This document shows positions 42,700 through 52,951 of a stretch of 64,000 nucleotides of DNA, in pieces (position 1 is the stretch's first letter; each line of letters opens with the position of its first letter). The position numbers and the translations under genes were made by a program. Source of the DNA: Streptomyces sp. NRRL F-5122 (GTDB lineage: Bacteria > Actinomycetota > Actinomycetes > Streptomycetales > Streptomycetaceae); the NCBI RefSeq assembly GCF_001507435.1, contig NZ_LMWH01000059.1:107669-171668 (forward strand), in the 5' to 3' direction. The notes below the pieces were generated by a model. That model saw only the letters and a program-made list of their open reading frames with translations. It had not been told where the DNA came from and did not search any database.

Positions 42700-43881
42700 G
42701 TGGACCTGTTCGAGTACCAGGCGAGGGACCTCTTCGCCAAGCACGGTGTACCGGTGCTGGCCGGTGAAGTCATCGACACGCCTGAGGCGGCGCGCGAGAT
42801 CACCGAGCGGCTGGGCGGCAAGTCGGTCGTCAAGGCGCAGGTGAAGGTCGGTGGCCGCGGAAAGGCCGGCGGCGTGAAGCTGGCGGCCACCCCGGACGAG
42901 GCCGTCGCCCGCGCCACGGACATCCTCGGCATGGACATCAAGGGCCACACGGTCCACAAGGTCATGATCGCCGAGACGGCTCCCGAGATCGTCGAGGAGT
43001 ACTACGTCTCCTTCCTCCTCGACCGCGCCAACCGCACCTTCCTCTCCATCGCATCCGTCGAGGGCGGCATGGAGATCGAGGAGGTCGCGGCGACCCGCCC
43101 CGACGCCGTCGCCAAGATCGCGATCGACGCCATCGACGGCGTGGACGAGGCCAAGGCCCAGGAGATCGTGGCCGCGGCCAAGTTCCCGGCCGAGGTCGCC
43201 GACAAGGTGGCCCACGTCCTGGTCACGCTGTGGGACACCTTCGTCAAGTCGGACGCCCTCCTCGTCGAGGTCAACCCGCTGGCCAAGGTCGCCTCCGGTG
43301 ACGTCATCGCCCTGGACGGCAAGGTCTCCCTGGACGACAACGCGGAGTTCCGTCACCCCGAGTTCGAGGAGCTCCACGACAAGGCGGCGGCCAACCCGCT
43401 CGAGGCCGCGGCCAAGGAGAAGAACCTCAACTACGTCAAGCTCGACGGCGAGGTCGGCATCATCGGCAACGGCGCCGGTCTGGTCATGTCGACCCTGGAC
43501 GTCGTCGCCTACGCGGGTGAGGCCCACAAGGGCGTCAAGCCGGCCAACTTCCTCGACATCGGCGGTGGCGCCTCCGCCGAGGTCATGGCGAACGGCCTGG
43601 AGATCATCCTCGGCGACCCGGACGTCAAGTCCGTGTTCGTCAACGTCTTCGGCGGCATCACCGCCTGCGACGCGGTGGCCAACGGCATCGTGCAGGCCCT
43701 GGAGCTCCTCGAGTCCAAGGGCGAAGAGGTCAACAAGCCGCTCGTCGTGCGTCTCGACGGCAACAACGCCGAGCTCGGTCGCCAGATCCTGGACGACCGC
43801 AACCACCCGCTCGTACAGCGTGTGGACACCATGGACGGCGCGGCCGACAAGGCCGCCGAGCTGGCTGCGGCCGCGAAGTAA
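42700..43881 (+). CDS. sucC: Succinate-CoA ligase (ADP-forming) beta subunit
   Basis: A 393-residue ATP-grasp subunit. [19 protein letters not shown] opens the grasp domain, [18 protein letters not shown] is the nucleotide loop, [17 protein letters not shown] the metal-binding block and [10 protein letters not shown] with [16 protein letters not shown] the ligase-CoA domain. It couples succinyl-CoA cleavage to nucleoside triphosphate formation in the TCA cycle, as a complex with SucD. The GTG at 42700 follows GGGACGGAAG. It is 21 bases from sucD in one operon. Confidence 0.99.
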   Translation: MDLFEYQARDLFAKHGVPVLAGEVIDTPEAAREITERLGGKSVVKAQVKVGGRGKAGGVKLAATPDEAVARATDILGMDIKGHTVHKVMIAETAPEIVEEYYVSFLLDRANRTFLSIASVEGGMEIEEVAATRPDAVAKIAIDAIDGVDEAKAQEIVAAAKFPAEVADKVAHVLVTLWDTFVKSDALLVEVNPLAKVASGDVIALDGKVSLDDNAEFRHPEFEELHDKAAANPLEAAAKEKNLNYVKLDGEVGIIGNGAGLVMSTLDVVAYAGEAHKGVKPANFLDIGGGASAEVMANGLEIILGDPDVKSVFVNVFGGITACDAVANGIVQALELLESKGEEVNKPLVVRLDGNNAELGRQILDDRNHPLVQRVDTMDGAADKAAELAAAAK

Positions 43882-43902
43882 GGGACGAGGTCACAGACAA
43901 CC

Positions 43903-44787
43903 ATGGCTATCTTCCTCACCAAGGAATCCAAGGTCATCGTCCAGGGCATGACCGGCTCCGAGGGCCAGAAGCACACCAAGCGCATGCTGGCCTCCGGCAC
44001 GAACATCGTCGGTGGCGTGAACCCGCGCAAGGCGGGCCAGGTCGTGGACTTCGACGGCACGGAGATCCCGGTCTTCGGCTCCGTCAAGGACGCCGTCGAG
44101 AAGACCGGCGCCGACGTCACGGTCATCTTTGTCCCGGAGAAGTTCACCAAGGACGCGGTCATCGAGGCCATCGACGCCGAGATCCCGCTCGCGGTGGTCA
44201 TCACCGAGGGCATCGCGGTGCACGACTCGGCCTCCTTCTGGGCGTACGCCGGCAAGAAGGGCAACAAGACCCGCATCATCGGCCCGAACTGCCCCGGCCT
44301 GATCACCCCCGGCCAGTCGAACGCCGGCATCATCCCGGCCGACATCACCAAGCCGGGCCGCATCGGCCTGGTGTCGAAGTCCGGCACGCTGACGTACCAG
44401 ATGATGTACGAGCTGCGTGACATCGGCTTCTCGACCTGCGTCGGCATCGGCGGTGACCCGATCATCGGCACCACGCACATCGACGCCCTCAAGGCCTTCC
44501 AGGACGACCCCGACACCGACCTGATCGTCATGATCGGCGAGATCGGCGGCGACGCCGAGGAGCGGGCCGCGGCCTTCATCAAGGAGAACGTGACCAAGCC
44601 GGTCGTCGGCTACGTCGCGGGCTTCACCGCGCCCGAGGGCAAGACCATGGGTCACGCGGGCGCCATCGTCTCCGGTTCGTCGGGCACCGCCCAGGCGAAG
44701 AAGGAGGCGCTGGAGGCCGCGGGCGTCAAGGTCGGCAAGACCCCGACCGAGACGGCCAAGCTGGCGCGCGAGATCCTCGCCGGCTGA
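43903..44787 (+). CDS. sucD: Succinate-CoA ligase (ADP-forming) alpha subunit
   Basis: A 294-residue subunit. It has an N-terminal CoA-binding Rossmann domain ([19 protein letters not shown]) and [12 protein letters not shown]. The phosphorylated histidine is His251 in [15 protein letters not shown]. It carries CoA binding and the transient phosphohistidine, the beta subunit supplying the nucleotide site. The ATG at 43903 lies 21 bases after sucC. A strong hairpin follows the stop. Confidence 0.99.
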   Translation: MAIFLTKESKVIVQGMTGSEGQKHTKRMLASGTNIVGGVNPRKAGQVVDFDGTEIPVFGSVKDAVEKTGADVTVIFVPEKFTKDAVIEAIDAEIPLAVVITEGIAVHDSASFWAYAGKKGNKTRIIGPNCPGLITPGQSNAGIIPADITKPGRIGLVSKSGTLTYQMMYELRDIGFSTCVGIGGDPIIGTTHIDALKAFQDDPDTDLIVMIGEIGGDAEERAAAFIKENVTKPVVGYVAGFTAPEGKTMGHAGAIVSGSSGTAQAKKEALEAAGVKVGKTPTETAKLAREILAG

Positions 44788-44802
44788 GTCCTTCCCGGCT
44801 GA

Positions 44803-44846
44803 ACGCCGGTGGGCCCGTCTCCCTCGGGGGGCGGGCCCACCGGCGT
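44803..44846. terminator. Bidirectional terminator after sucCD
   Basis: A perfect 15-base stem (ACGCCGGTGGGCCCG at 44803-44817 with 44832-44846), between sucD and the convergent HTH/sigma-like gene. Confidence 0.85.
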
Positions 44847-44860
44847 GTGCGGGGCCGGCG

Positions 44861-45901
44861 TCAGCGCGCCTGTGGGACGAGGCGCGCCGGCCCCTTGTGG
44901 GCCTGCTTCTTCAGCAGGAGCCGCAGTCGCTGTTGCTGGGCGGACAGCGGGCCCATGGCGACCTGGGGCGGGAGGTCGATGACCGCCGTTCCCTCGGGCA
45001 CCGGTCGCTCGTAGTGGTCCGTCGCCATGTTCAGGGTCAGGGCGGTGGCACCCACCAGGGCGGCCGTGAAGACCACGGCCATCCGGTTCCCGCGACGGGC
45101 TTTGCGCTCACCGACGGAGCGGACCGCGGGCGGCCGGGCGGCGCGGAGCCGGACGGACATCGCCAAGTCGGCCATCCTGTCCGGCAGTACCTCGGGTGCC
45201 GCCTGGTCCGGCACGAGGTCGGACAGCGTCTCGCGGGCCCGCTGCAGCCGGGCGGCCGCGGCCGCGGTGCTGGCCTCCGTCTCGGCCGCGGTCTCCGCAA
45301 GGCCGAGTCCGGCACCGTCGTGGAGCACCAGGGTGCGCCGATGGATCGGGGACAGCGTCAGAAGGGCGTCCAGCAGGGCCCGGTCGGCGGGGTCCGCGGG
45401 CGCATCGCAGCGGCGGTGGCGCAGCCGGAAGCGGTGCCAGGGGGAGAGTGCCCAGTCGTGTGCCGCCGCGCGCACCCAGCTGGGCGGATCGCGGTCCAGG
45501 GCGACCTCGGGCCAGCGCTGCCAGGCCAGTTGGAAGGCGCGTTCGACCGCCTCGCGGGCGAGGGCGGTGCGGCCGGTGAGCAGATACGCCTGCCGCACCA
45601 GGGCCGGGGCGCAGAACCGGTACAGGCCGTCGAACGCCTGATGCGGAGTCAGCGGACGGGTGGTGGTCCAGTCCCGCGCACTGCCCTCGGTCCTCTCGTG
45701 CGCCGCCCATTCGGCGAGCAGCCGCGCGTACGCCCGCCTCCGCCGGCCGTGCGGTTCCGTCAGACCGTTCTCCCAGTCGCGTACTTCTTCGAGGGAGACG
45801 CCCAGTGTGACCGCCACTTGAGTCTGCGTCAGCGACTGGCTCCTGCGGAGGCGTCGGCATTCCTTGGGGTGAGGCAGCTGGGAGGCGGTGCTCTGCATCA
45901 C
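44861..45901 (-). CDS. HTH (XRE) / sigma-factor-like / membrane fusion protein
   Basis: A 346-residue protein with three parts. Residues 10-55 form a Cro/C1-type HTH (RRSQSLTQTQVAVTLGVSLEEVRDWENG). Residues 88-240 resemble ECF sigma regions 2 and 4: APALVRQAYLLTGRTALAREAVERAFQLAWQRW, then LLTLSPIHRRTLVLHDGAGLGLAETAAETEAS. A membrane segment (about 275-293) and a short outer tail finish it. This order suggests a membrane-bound regulator, not a classic sigma factor. The GTG at 45901 (GGAGGG seven bases ahead) or the ATG at 45898 starts it. It is divergent from the DUF6350 gene across an AT-rich promoter region. Confidence 0.75.
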   Translation of the reverse strand: MMQSTASQLPHPKECRRLRRSQSLTQTQVAVTLGVSLEEVRDWENGLTEPHGRRRRAYARLLAEWAAHERTEGSARDWTTTRPLTPHQAFDGLYRFCAPALVRQAYLLTGRTALAREAVERAFQLAWQRWPEVALDRDPPSWVRAAAHDWALSPWHRFRLRHRRCDAPADPADRALLDALLTLSPIHRRTLVLHDGAGLGLAETAAETEASTAAAAARLQRARETLSDLVPDQAAPEVLPDRMADLAMSVRLRAARPPAVRSVGERKARRGNRMAVVFTAALVGATALTLNMATDHYERPVPEGTAVIDLPPQVAMGPLSAQQQRLRLLLKKQAHKGPARLVPQAR

Positions 45902-45919
45902 TGGGCTGCCCTCCGTGCG

Positions 45920-45981
45920 TAAAAGTACATAAACGTATATTGGGCGACACAGCGACGCTTTGCCCGTTACGCCGGTAAAGC
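45920..45981. promoter_or_regulatory. AT-rich divergent promoter region and candidate operator
   Basis: Bases 45920-45942 (AAAAGTACATAAACGTATAT and on) are strikingly A/T-rich for this genome and hold -10-like boxes on both strands (TATATT forward; TATACG reverse). Just beyond, CGCTTTGCC and GGTAAAGCG form a nine-base inverted repeat with one mismatch around 45955-45981, possibly the site of the adjacent HTH protein. Confidence 0.4.
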
Positions 45982-46005
45982 GCGTGTCGTTGGCAGCATG
46001 GCGGG

Positions 46006-47736
46006 GTGACCCAATGGACCGATCGCCGATTCCCGTTGTCGCCCCTGCGCACCCGGTTGCGGGACCGCTGGCCCCATCTGGGCGAGGCCTTCGCCGCAGG
46101 CGCCGTCGCGGCCGTGCTGGGGCTCGGCTCCTTCGCCCTGCTGGTGATGGTGCTGTGGATCAGTTCCCCGTATCCCGACAACGGGCCCGGCGGTGCCCTG
46201 CGCGTGGCGGCGGCACTGTGGCTGCTGGCGCACGGCGTCGTGCTCGTCCGAACCGAGACACTCTCCGGCCTGCCCGCGCCCGTCGGTGTCACTCCGCTGC
46301 TGCTGGCCGCGGTGCCGGTGTGGCTGCTGCACCGGGCCGCACGCGATGTGACGGACGGCGAGGGCGAGGAGGCCGCGGAGGCCGGGGCGCCGCTCGTCGA
46401 CGTGCGCACGTCATGGGCGGGGGTGGTGACGGGCTATCTCGCGGTGTCTGCGGTGGCCGCGCTGTACGCCACGGACGGAACACTGCGCCCGGCGTGGGCC
46501 TGGTCCACGATGCATCTGCCGCTGACCGTGGTCGTCGCGGCGGGAGCCGGAGTGTGGACGGCGTACGGGCGTCCGTGCGGACGTCTGCCGCGAAGCGTGC
46601 GCCGGGCCTTGGACCGGCTGCCCTCGGTCGTACGGCAGGTGGTGACCGCCGGAGCCGTCGATGCCGAGGGACGGGTGCGGCTGGGGGACTCCCTCCGGGC
46701 GGCCATGGCCGGAACGGCCGTGCTCGTGGGCGGGGGCGCGCTGCTCGTGGGGGTGTCACTGCTGTGGCACGGCGAGGCGGCGCAGTCGACGTTCCACCAG
46801 CTCGCGGACGGATGGTCGGGTCGCTGGGGGGTGCTGCTCCTCGCGATGGCCCTGGTGCCGAACGCGGCCGTGTGGGGTGCGGCGTACGGGTTGGGGCCCG
46901 GATTCGTGCTGGGCGTGGGGCATGTGACGGGGCCGCTGTCGTCGACACGGCCGCCCGCCCTGCTGCCGCCGTTTCCGCTGCTGGCGGCCGTGCCCAGGGC
47001 GGGGGGCGGGCCTTTGTGGTGGGCGGTTGCGGCGGTGCCGGTCGTGGCGGGGGCGACGGTGGGCTGGTTCGTGGCACGGGCCGCGTGCGAGGGGCGGGAG
47101 CGCGGGCGTGCGGCGGTGTGGCCGGTGGGGCGTGCCGTGGGAGCGGTCGTGGTGGCCGGGGTGCTGTGCGGGCTGCTGCTCGGAGGTCTCGCGGAGGCGG
47201 CGGGCGGGCCGCTCGGGGTCGCCGCCCTGGCGCGCTTCGGACCGGTCGGATGGCAGGTGGGCGGTGCGGCGGCCGGCTGGACGGTGGGGCTGGGCGTGCC
47301 GGTGGCTCTGGGGGTGCGGGCATGGCGGCTGCGGGGCTCCGAGGCGCGCAAGAAGCGGAAGAAGCCGAAGGAGCCGCGCAAGGGGGCGGCCGCGGTCCCG
47401 TCCCCGACGGCTGCGGAACCGGCGGACACCCACAGGGGCCGGAACGCGGACGTCGCGTGGGGGCGCCGCGGCGCCACGCCCCGTGCGTCGTGGGACCACC
47501 CCGGTCCCGGGTCGCACCGGGCCTGGGGGGACCCCGGGCCCGCGCCGCACGGCGCGTGGGAGGACCCCGATCTGAGGCCGTACGAGGCGCTGCCCGCGGA
47601 GGACCCCGCCCTCGGGCCGAACACCGCGTGGGTGGACCTCGAACTCAAGCAGTACGAGGAGCTGTCGGCGGACGATCCGCTGCTGTCGCAGCGCCCGAAA
47701 CCGTCTCCTCCCGAGGTGCCCGGACCGGGTGCCTGA
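46006..47736 (+). CDS. DUF6350 membrane protein (PerM-like cell-division protein)
   Basis: A 576-residue protein with about nine or ten membrane helices over residues 25-440, then a charged cytosolic tail (LysArg-rich [12 protein letters not shown], followed by Asp/Pro-rich imperfect repeats such as [20 protein letters not shown]). The position just before purN-purH is the same as that of mycobacterial PerM (Rv0955), a divisome-stabilising membrane protein of the DUF6350 family. The GTG at 46006 ([11 protein letters not shown]) lacks a clear ribosome site. A terminator separates it from the convergent neighbour. A role in division is inferred by family and synteny. Confidence 0.8.
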   Translation: MTQWTDRRFPLSPLRTRLRDRWPHLGEAFAAGAVAAVLGLGSFALLVMVLWISSPYPDNGPGGALRVAAALWLLAHGVVLVRTETLSGLPAPVGVTPLLLAAVPVWLLHRAARDVTDGEGEEAAEAGAPLVDVRTSWAGVVTGYLAVSAVAALYATDGTLRPAWAWSTMHLPLTVVVAAGAGVWTAYGRPCGRLPRSVRRALDRLPSVVRQVVTAGAVDAEGRVRLGDSLRAAMAGTAVLVGGGALLVGVSLLWHGEAAQSTFHQLADGWSGRWGVLLLAMALVPNAAVWGAAYGLGPGFVLGVGHVTGPLSSTRPPALLPPFPLLAAVPRAGGGPLWWAVAAVPVVAGATVGWFVARAACEGRERGRAAVWPVGRAVGAVVVAGVLCGLLLGGLAEAAGGPLGVAALARFGPVGWQVGGAAAGWTVGLGVPVALGVRAWRLRGSEARKKRKKPKEPRKGAAAVPSPTAAEPADTHRGRNADVAWGRRGATPRASWDHPGPGSHRAWGDPGPAPHGAWEDPDLRPYEALPAEDPALGPNTAWVDLELKQYEELSADDPLLSQRPKPSPPEVPGPGA

Positions 47737-47753
47737 GGCGGACCGTGTGTCGC

Positions 47754-47780
47754 GGGCGGGGCCGCGCGTGGGCCCCGCCC
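47754..47780. terminator. Convergent terminator
   Basis: GGGCGGGGCC (47754-47763) pairs exactly with 47771-47780 around a seven-base loop, between the DUF6350 gene and the opposite-strand membrane protein. Confidence 0.7.
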
Positions 47781-47784
47781 CTGC

Positions 47785-48597
47785 TCAGCCCTGTGTCCCC
47801 AGTACGTTCCGCAGGTCCTTGGGCAGCAGATCGTTGCAGGAGTGCTTCGCCGTGGTCGTCAGGGCGTCGTCCAGGCACGTGTAGTAGTCGCGGTAGACCA
47901 GATGGGCCGTGAACGTGGCCGCCACCATCGCGATCGCCAGGGACGCCGTGACCAGCCCGCTGATCGCGGCCGTCGTCTGCGGGCGGGCCGTGGAGGAGGC
48001 GGCGGCCTTCGGCTCGGGGTCGCGGGGCTTGGCGCGCAGCGCGCTCGAGCCCCAGTACAACGCGAGCGCGCCCAGCAGCAGGGCGACGTAGGACCAGCTG
48101 AAGAGGGCGAAGAAGAAGGCCCACATGCCGGCCAGCAGCGCGTAGCGAGCGCGGCGCTGCACCGGGTCCGTGGGGTCCCAGCGCATGCCCGTACCGGGCC
48201 GGCCGGAACCGGTGGGGCCCTCGGGCCCGCCCTGTCCGCCGGGGCTTCCCGGGCGGTCGCCGAACCGCCCGCCCGTCGAAGGGCCGGGCTGCCGGTCGCT
48301 CCACTGGCTGCCCCATGGAGTGCGTCCGCCCTCGCCGGAGCCCTCCTGCCCCTGCCCCTGATCCCGGCCGGGCGCCGGGTGCCGCGGCTGCCAGGGCCGG
48401 TCCGGGGTGCCCTCCGGCGGCGGTGCGAAGGGGTTGTCGTCCGGGGGCGTCTTCGTGTCCCGGCCGCCGTTCGCCGATCCGCCGTGTGCGGAGTCGTCCC
48501 CGCTCTGGGGCGTCTTCGTGCCCTCCGGCGGCGGCACGGGCGAAGGGCGCCGCTCGCGCAGCAGCAGCGGAGGGAGTCGGAGACTGCGATCCGGCAT
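47785..48597 (-). CDS. Membrane protein with disordered Pro/Gly-rich N-terminus
   Basis: A 270-residue protein. Residues 1-145 are a hydrophilic Pro/Gly/Asp/Gln-rich region. Two closely spaced membrane helices (about 150-170 and 173-190) and a third (about 215-240) follow. The last 30 residues (YYTCLDDALTTTAKHSCNDL) carry two cysteines and should face outside. The family is not recognised. The ATG at 48597 (MPDRSLRLPPLLL) follows GGGGAAG. It is divergent from purN by 354 bases. Confidence 0.72.
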   Translation of the reverse strand: MPDRSLRLPPLLLRERRPSPVPPPEGTKTPQSGDDSAHGGSANGGRDTKTPPDDNPFAPPPEGTPDRPWQPRHPAPGRDQGQGQEGSGEGGRTPWGSQWSDRQPGPSTGGRFGDRPGSPGGQGGPEGPTGSGRPGTGMRWDPTDPVQRRARYALLAGMWAFFFALFSWSYVALLLGALALYWGSSALRAKPRDPEPKAAASSTARPQTTAAISGLVTASLAIAMVAATFTAHLVYRDYYTCLDDALTTTAKHSCNDLLPKDLRNVLGTQG

Positions 48598-48951
48598 CAG
48601 GTGTGCGTCTTCCCCTTGGTGGTTCCGGCGTGCGGCTTGTTCGTGGAACTCGCCGCGGGGTGTACCCCGCGGGCCTACCCGTTCCCGGACAACGTCCCAC
48701 GCAGGTGCGTCGTTCCCCGCGTCGACCGCCCGTTCACCGGGCGGCTCCTCCCCAGACGCTACCTCCCGGCCACGCCCCCGTCCCGCGGGGGCCGTCCGGA
48801 GTGCCGGTATCGTTGCTGGCGGTCGTCCGCTTCGTAGACTTCCCCGTATCCGGGGGCGCAAAGCATTCGTACGACCATACAAACGCTCTGCCGACATGCA
48901 AGCGCTCTGCCGAGCGACCGCACAACTGCTTCCCCGAGAAAGGGCCCCGTC
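48598..48951. other. Divergent region upstream of purN with a possible promoter
   Basis: TTGCTG (48813-48818), a 16-base spacer and TAGACT (48835-48840) form a plausible plus-strand promoter about 110 bases ahead of purN. The leader holds a near-duplicate, ACGCTCTGCCGA and GCGCTCTGCCGA, between about 48885 and 48915. No gene or riboswitch block was recognised. Confidence 0.45.
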
Positions 48952-49602
48952 GTGGCCGAGTCCGTGGCCGAGACCGTCACCGAGTCCGCGGCCAAGCGTC
49001 TGGTCGTCCTGGTCTCCGGGTCCGGCACCAACCTCCAGGCACTCCTCGACGCCATCGCCGAGACCGGAGTCCGTGTGTACGGCGCCGAGGTGGTGGCCGT
49101 CGGCGCCGACCGCGACGGCATCGAGGGCCTGGCCCGCGCCGAGCGCGCCGGGCTGCCCACCTTCGTGTGCCGGGTCAAGGACCACGACAGCCGGGAGGCG
49201 TGGGACAGCGCCCTCACCGAGGCAGTCGCCGAGTACGAGCCCGACCTCGTCGTCTCCGCCGGCTTCATGAAGATCGTGGGCAAGGAGTTCCTCGCACGGT
49301 TCGGCGGACGGTTCGTCAACACCCATCCCGCCCTGCTCCCCAGTTTTCCCGGGGCCCACGGTGTGCGTGACGCGCTCGCGTACGGCGCCAAGGTCACCGG
49401 GTGCACCGTCCACTTCGTCGACGACGGCGTCGACACCGGGCCGATCATCGCTCAGGGAGTGGTGGAGGTCCGGGACGAGGACGACGAGGGCGCTCTGCAC
49501 GAGCGCATCAAGGAAGTCGAGCGAAGGCTGCTCGTCGAGGTCGTGGGGCGGCTCGCCCGCAACGGCTATCGCATCGAGGGACGAAAGGTAGTTATCCAGT
49601 GA
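48952..49602 (+). CDS. purN: Phosphoribosylglycinamide formyltransferase
   Basis: A 216-residue enzyme transferring a formyl group from 10-formyl-THF to GAR, the third step of purine synthesis. [16 protein letters not shown] is the phosphate-binding loop. Catalytic residues are Asn123 and His125 in [12 protein letters not shown] and Asp161 in DDGVDTGP. The GTG at 48952 follows GAGAAAGGG; the first 15 residues are a short extension. The stop overlaps the GTG of purH (GTGA), so the pair is translationally coupled. Confidence 0.98.
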   Translation: MAESVAETVTESAAKRLVVLVSGSGTNLQALLDAIAETGVRVYGAEVVAVGADRDGIEGLARAERAGLPTFVCRVKDHDSREAWDSALTEAVAEYEPDLVVSAGFMKIVGKEFLARFGGRFVNTHPALLPSFPGAHGVRDALAYGAKVTGCTVHFVDDGVDTGPIIAQGVVEVRDEDDEGALHERIKEVERRLLVEVVGRLARNGYRIEGRKVVIQ

Positions 49603-51164
49603 CCGCCGAGAGCACCAAGCGGCCCATCCGGCGCGCGCTCGTCAGCGTCTATGACAAGACCGGGCTCGAGGACCTCGCCCGCGGGCTGCACGAGGCAGGC
49701 GTCGAGCTCGTCTCCACCGGGTCCACCGCTGCGAGGATCGCCGCCGCCGGCCTGCCCGTCACCAAGGTCGAGGAGCTGACCGGCTTCCCCGAGTGCCTGG
49801 ACGGCCGGGTCAAGACCCTGCACCCCAAGGTTCACGCGGGCATCCTCGCCGACCTGCGTCTCGACAGCCACCGCGCGCAGCTCGACGAACTGGGCGTCGA
49901 GCCCTTCGACCTCGTCGTGGTCAACCTCTACCCCTTCCGCGAGACCGTCGCGTCCGGTGCCTCACCCGACGAGTGCGTGGAGCAGATCGACATCGGCGGC
50001 CCCTCCATGGTCCGCGCCGCCGCCAAGAATCACCCGTCCGTGGCCGTGGTCACCAGCCCGGAGCGCTACGGCGACGTGCTCGCAGCCGTCCGCGACGGCG
50101 GCTTCGACCTCACGGCCCGCAAGCGGCTCGCCGCGGAGGCCTTCCAGCACACCGCGGCCTACGACGTCGCCGTCGCCTCCTGGTTCGCGTCCTCCTATGC
50201 GCCTGTCGACGACTCGGCCTTCCCGGACTTCCTGGGCGCCACCTACGAGCGCAAGAGCACCCTGCGCTACGGCGAGAACCCGCACCAGCCCGCGGCGCTC
50301 TACGTGGACGGCAGCGGCGGCGGCCTCGCGGAGGCGGAGCAGCTGCACGGCAAGGAGATGTCGTACAACAACTACACGGACACGGACGCCGCGCGCCGTG
50401 CCGCGTACGACCACGCCGAGCCCTGCGTCGCCATCATCAAGCACGCCAACCCGTGCGGGATCGCGATCGGTGCGGACGTCGCCGAGGCGCACCGCAAGGC
50501 GCACGCCTGCGACCCGCTGTCCGCGTTCGGCGGCGTCATCGCCGTCAACCGTCCGGTGAGCAAGGAGATGGCCGAGCAGGTCGCCGAGATCTTCACCGAG
50601 GTCATCGTCGCGCCGGACTACGAGGAGGGCGCGCTCGAGGTCCTCACCAAGAAGAAGAACATCCGGGTCCTGCGGGCGCCCGACGGCCCGGAGAACCCGG
50701 CCGAGATCAAGCAGATCGACGGCGGTGCGCTCCTGCAGGTCACCGACCGTCTGCAGGCCGAGGGCGACGACCCCGCTCACTGGACCCTCGCCTCGGGTGA
50801 CGCGCTCGGTCCCGACGAGCTGCGCGAACTCGCCTTCGCCTGGAAGGCCTGCCGCGCGGTCAAGTCCAACGCCATCCTGCTGGCCAAGGACGGGGCCTCG
50901 GTCGGCGTCGGCATGGGCCAGGTCAACCGGGTGGACTCCTGCAAGCTCGCCGTCGAGCGGGCGGGGGAGGAGCGGGCCCAGGGTTCCTACGCCGCTTCGG
51001 ACGCCTTCTTCCCGTTCCCCGACGGGCCGGAGATCCTGATCGCCGCGGGCGTCAAGGCCATTGTCCAGCCGGGTGGTTCGATCCGCGACGAACAGGTCGT
51101 GGAGGCCGCCCAGAAGGCGGGCGTGACCATGTACTTCACGGGGACGCGCCACTTCTTCCACTGA
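49599..51164 (+). CDS. purH: Bifunctional AICAR formyltransferase / IMP cyclohydrolase
   Basis: A 521-residue bifunctional enzyme for the last two steps to IMP. The N-terminal cyclohydrolase domain has [18 protein letters not shown] and [15 protein letters not shown]. The transformylase has [11 protein letters not shown] and the catalytic Lys281-His282 pair in IIKHANPCG, ending FTGTRHFFH, the usual PurH terminus. The GTG at 49599 overlaps the purN stop by three bases. A perfect 21-base-pair terminator follows. Together with folD just downstream it links purine and one-carbon metabolism. Confidence 0.99.
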   Translation: MTAESTKRPIRRALVSVYDKTGLEDLARGLHEAGVELVSTGSTAARIAAAGLPVTKVEELTGFPECLDGRVKTLHPKVHAGILADLRLDSHRAQLDELGVEPFDLVVVNLYPFRETVASGASPDECVEQIDIGGPSMVRAAAKNHPSVAVVTSPERYGDVLAAVRDGGFDLTARKRLAAEAFQHTAAYDVAVASWFASSYAPVDDSAFPDFLGATYERKSTLRYGENPHQPAALYVDGSGGGLAEAEQLHGKEMSYNNYTDTDAARRAAYDHAEPCVAIIKHANPCGIAIGADVAEAHRKAHACDPLSAFGGVIAVNRPVSKEMAEQVAEIFTEVIVAPDYEEGALEVLTKKKNIRVLRAPDGPENPAEIKQIDGGALLQVTDRLQAEGDDPAHWTLASGDALGPDELRELAFAWKACRAVKSNAILLAKDGASVGVGMGQVNRVDSCKLAVERAGEERAQGSYAASDAFFPFPDGPEILIAAGVKAIVQPGGSIRDEQVVEAAQKAGVTMYFTGTRHFFH

Positions 51165-51172
51165 GCCGGAGC

Positions 51173-51219
51173 CCGAAAAGGCCTGCGGCCCCTCGACGAG
51201 GGGCCGCAGGCCTTTTCGG
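51173..51219. terminator. Bidirectional terminator after purH
   Basis: A perfect 21-base inverted repeat (51173-51193 with 51199-51219) with a five-base loop. Its ends give a U-rich tail on both strands (CCTTTTCGG and its mirror). It also ends the convergent RDD gene. Confidence 0.95.
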
Positions 51220-51231
51220 TTCAACCACCGC

Positions 51232-51840
51232 TCACTGCGAGCGGATCACGATCGAGGAGCACACCTTGTCGGCGAACGTCTGCTTCTTGGCGTCCCACAG
51301 AGGCCACAGCCAGCCGAGGTAGCAGGCCAGGCTGTCGAGGAAGTGGGCCAGGCGGCGGACGAACGCCATGCCGATGCCGAGCGGCTGACCGTCGCTCTCC
51401 CGCACCAGTCGTATGCCGAGCGCCTTCTTGCCGAGCGTCTGCCCGGTGCGGCCCTCCATGATCAGCTGCCAGATGGCGACGGCGAAGATGGCGAGGCCGC
51501 CGATCACCGCGAGGGCCGGGGTGTCCCGGCCGAGGATCACCAGCAGGTAGGGCACCAGGAACACCAGGCCGTCGACGAGGGTGCCGAGGAACCGCTGGCC
51601 CCAGTTCGCGTACGGCGGCTGGGCGCCGTAGCCCGGCTGCTGTGGGTAGCCCGGGTAGCCGCCGGGCTGCTGCGGGTAGCCCTGCGGGGGGATGCCCGGG
51701 TGGCCCTGCTGGGGGTAGCCGTAGCCCGGCTGGCCCTGCTGGGGCTGACCGTAGCCCGGCTGGGGCTGCCCGTAGCCGGACTGCGGGTTCTGCGGGTTCT
51801 GCGGCTGACCGTAAGGGTTGTTGGGCGAGCCGAAACTCAT
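51232..51840 (-). CDS. RDD-family membrane protein with Gln/Pro/Tyr/Gly-rich N-terminus
   Basis: A 202-residue protein. The first 75 residues are a tandem of PGYGQPQ / GYPQQPG units, a low-complexity domain of the kind that can phase-separate. The RDD domain (about 78-198) has [18 protein letters not shown], the family Arg-Asp pattern, two or three helices, and [19 protein letters not shown] proteins are small membrane proteins, some with Na+/H+ antiport activity. The ATG at 51840 follows GGAGGAAT at eight bases. It is divergent from folD. Confidence 0.9.
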   Translation of the reverse strand: MSFGSPNNPYGQPQNPQNPQSGYGQPQPGYGQPQQGQPGYGYPQQGHPGIPPQGYPQQPGGYPGYPQQPGYGAQPPYANWGQRFLGTLVDGLVFLVPYLLVILGRDTPALAVIGGLAIFAVAIWQLIMEGRTGQTLGKKALGIRLVRESDGQPLGIGMAFVRRLAHFLDSLACYLGWLWPLWDAKKQTFADKVCSSIVIRSQ

Positions 51841-52096
51841 GGCCTGATTCCTCCGTAGCACGATCGGGGACGACGCGGAATGGCGCGGAGGATCGTCAAC
51901 AGATGAGCGGTTTGCCCCCCAACACGGCCGCGATACTGCGCCAGTCATCGTCGTGGGGGAGAGGAGTCCTTGTCCAGCGGCATTACGCAGGTGTTGTCCA
52001 AGTGCAACATCACCGATCTTGGGACAGGTCGGACGGGTCGGGCGGGAAGCCGTCCGGATTGGAACCACGGGCGGTTCATCCGGGAGGATGGGAGCC

Positions 52097-52951
52097 ATGA
52101 CCGCCCAGATTCTCGATGGCAAGGCCACCGCAGCCGAGATCAAGTCCGAGCTGACCGCCCGCGTGGCGGCGCTGAAGGAGAAGGGCGTCACGCCCGGCCT
52201 CGGCACCGTCCTGGTCGGGGACGATCCCGGCAGCCGCAAGTACGTCGCCGGCAAGCACCGCGACTGTGCGGAGGTCGGTATCGCCTCCATCCAGCGCGAA
52301 CTGCCCGCGACGGCCTCCCAGGAGGAGATCGAGACGGTCGTCCGCGAGCTGAACGAGGACCCGGCCTGCACCGGCTACATCGTGCAGCTGCCGCTGCCCA
52401 AGGGCATCGACGAGAACCGGATCCTGGAGCTGATGGACCCGGAGAAGGACGCGGACGGGCTCCACCCGATGAACCTCGGGCGCCTCGTCCTGAACGAGCC
52501 GGCGCCGCTGCCCTGCACCCCGAACGGCGTGCTGACCCTCCTGCGCCGCTACGGCGTGGAGATCAAGGGCGCCGAGGTGGTGGTGGTCGGCCGGGGCGTG
52601 ACCATCGGCCGCCCGATGCCGCTGCTGCTGACGCGGCGCAGCGAGAACGCCACGGTCACCCAGTGTCACACCGGCACGCGCGACCTCTCGGCCCATCTGA
52701 GGCGGGCCGACATCATCGTCGCGGCGGCGGGCTCCGCGCACCTGATCCGGGCCGAGGACGTGAAGCCGGGAGCGGCCGTCCTCGACGTCGGCGTCTCGCG
52801 CAGCGCCGAAGGAAAGATCGTCGGCGATGTCCACCCGGAGGTGGCCGAGGTGGCCGGGTGGATCTCCCCGAACCCCGGCGGTGTGGGTCCGATGACCCGC
52901 GCCCAGCTGCTCGTCAACGTGGTCGAGGCGGCGGAGCGCAGTGTCGGCTGA
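52097..52951 (+). CDS. folD: Methylene-THF dehydrogenase / methenyl-THF cyclohydrolase
   Basis: A 284-residue bifunctional enzyme converting methylene-THF to 10-formyl-THF, the donor used by PurN and PurH. Motifs are Tyr49 and Lys53 in [50 protein letters not shown] (NADP loop) and [14 protein letters not shown]. The ATG at 52097 follows GGGAGG. The next gene overlaps it by 11 bases. Confidence 0.98.
   Translation: MTAQILDGKATAAEIKSELTARVAALKEKGVTPGLGTVLVGDDPGSRKYVAGKHRDCAEVGIASIQRELPATASQEEIETVVRELNEDPACTGYIVQLPLPKGIDENRILELMDPEKDADGLHPMNLGRLVLNEPAPLPCTPNGVLTLLRRYGVEIKGAEVVVVGRGVTIGRPMPLLLTRRSENATVTQCHTGTRDLSAHLRRADIIVAAAGSAHLIRAEDVKPGAAVLDVGVSRSAEGKIVGDVHPEVAEVAGWISPNPGGVGPMTRAQLLVNVVEAAERSVG

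Noticed and set aside
42700..44787. Possible malate-CoA ligase or ATP-citrate-lyase-type pair instead of sucCD
   Set aside because: Lengths, the SucC grasp motifs and the SucD phosphohistidine GHAGAI fit succinate-CoA ligase; no methylotrophy or lyase genes are adjacent.
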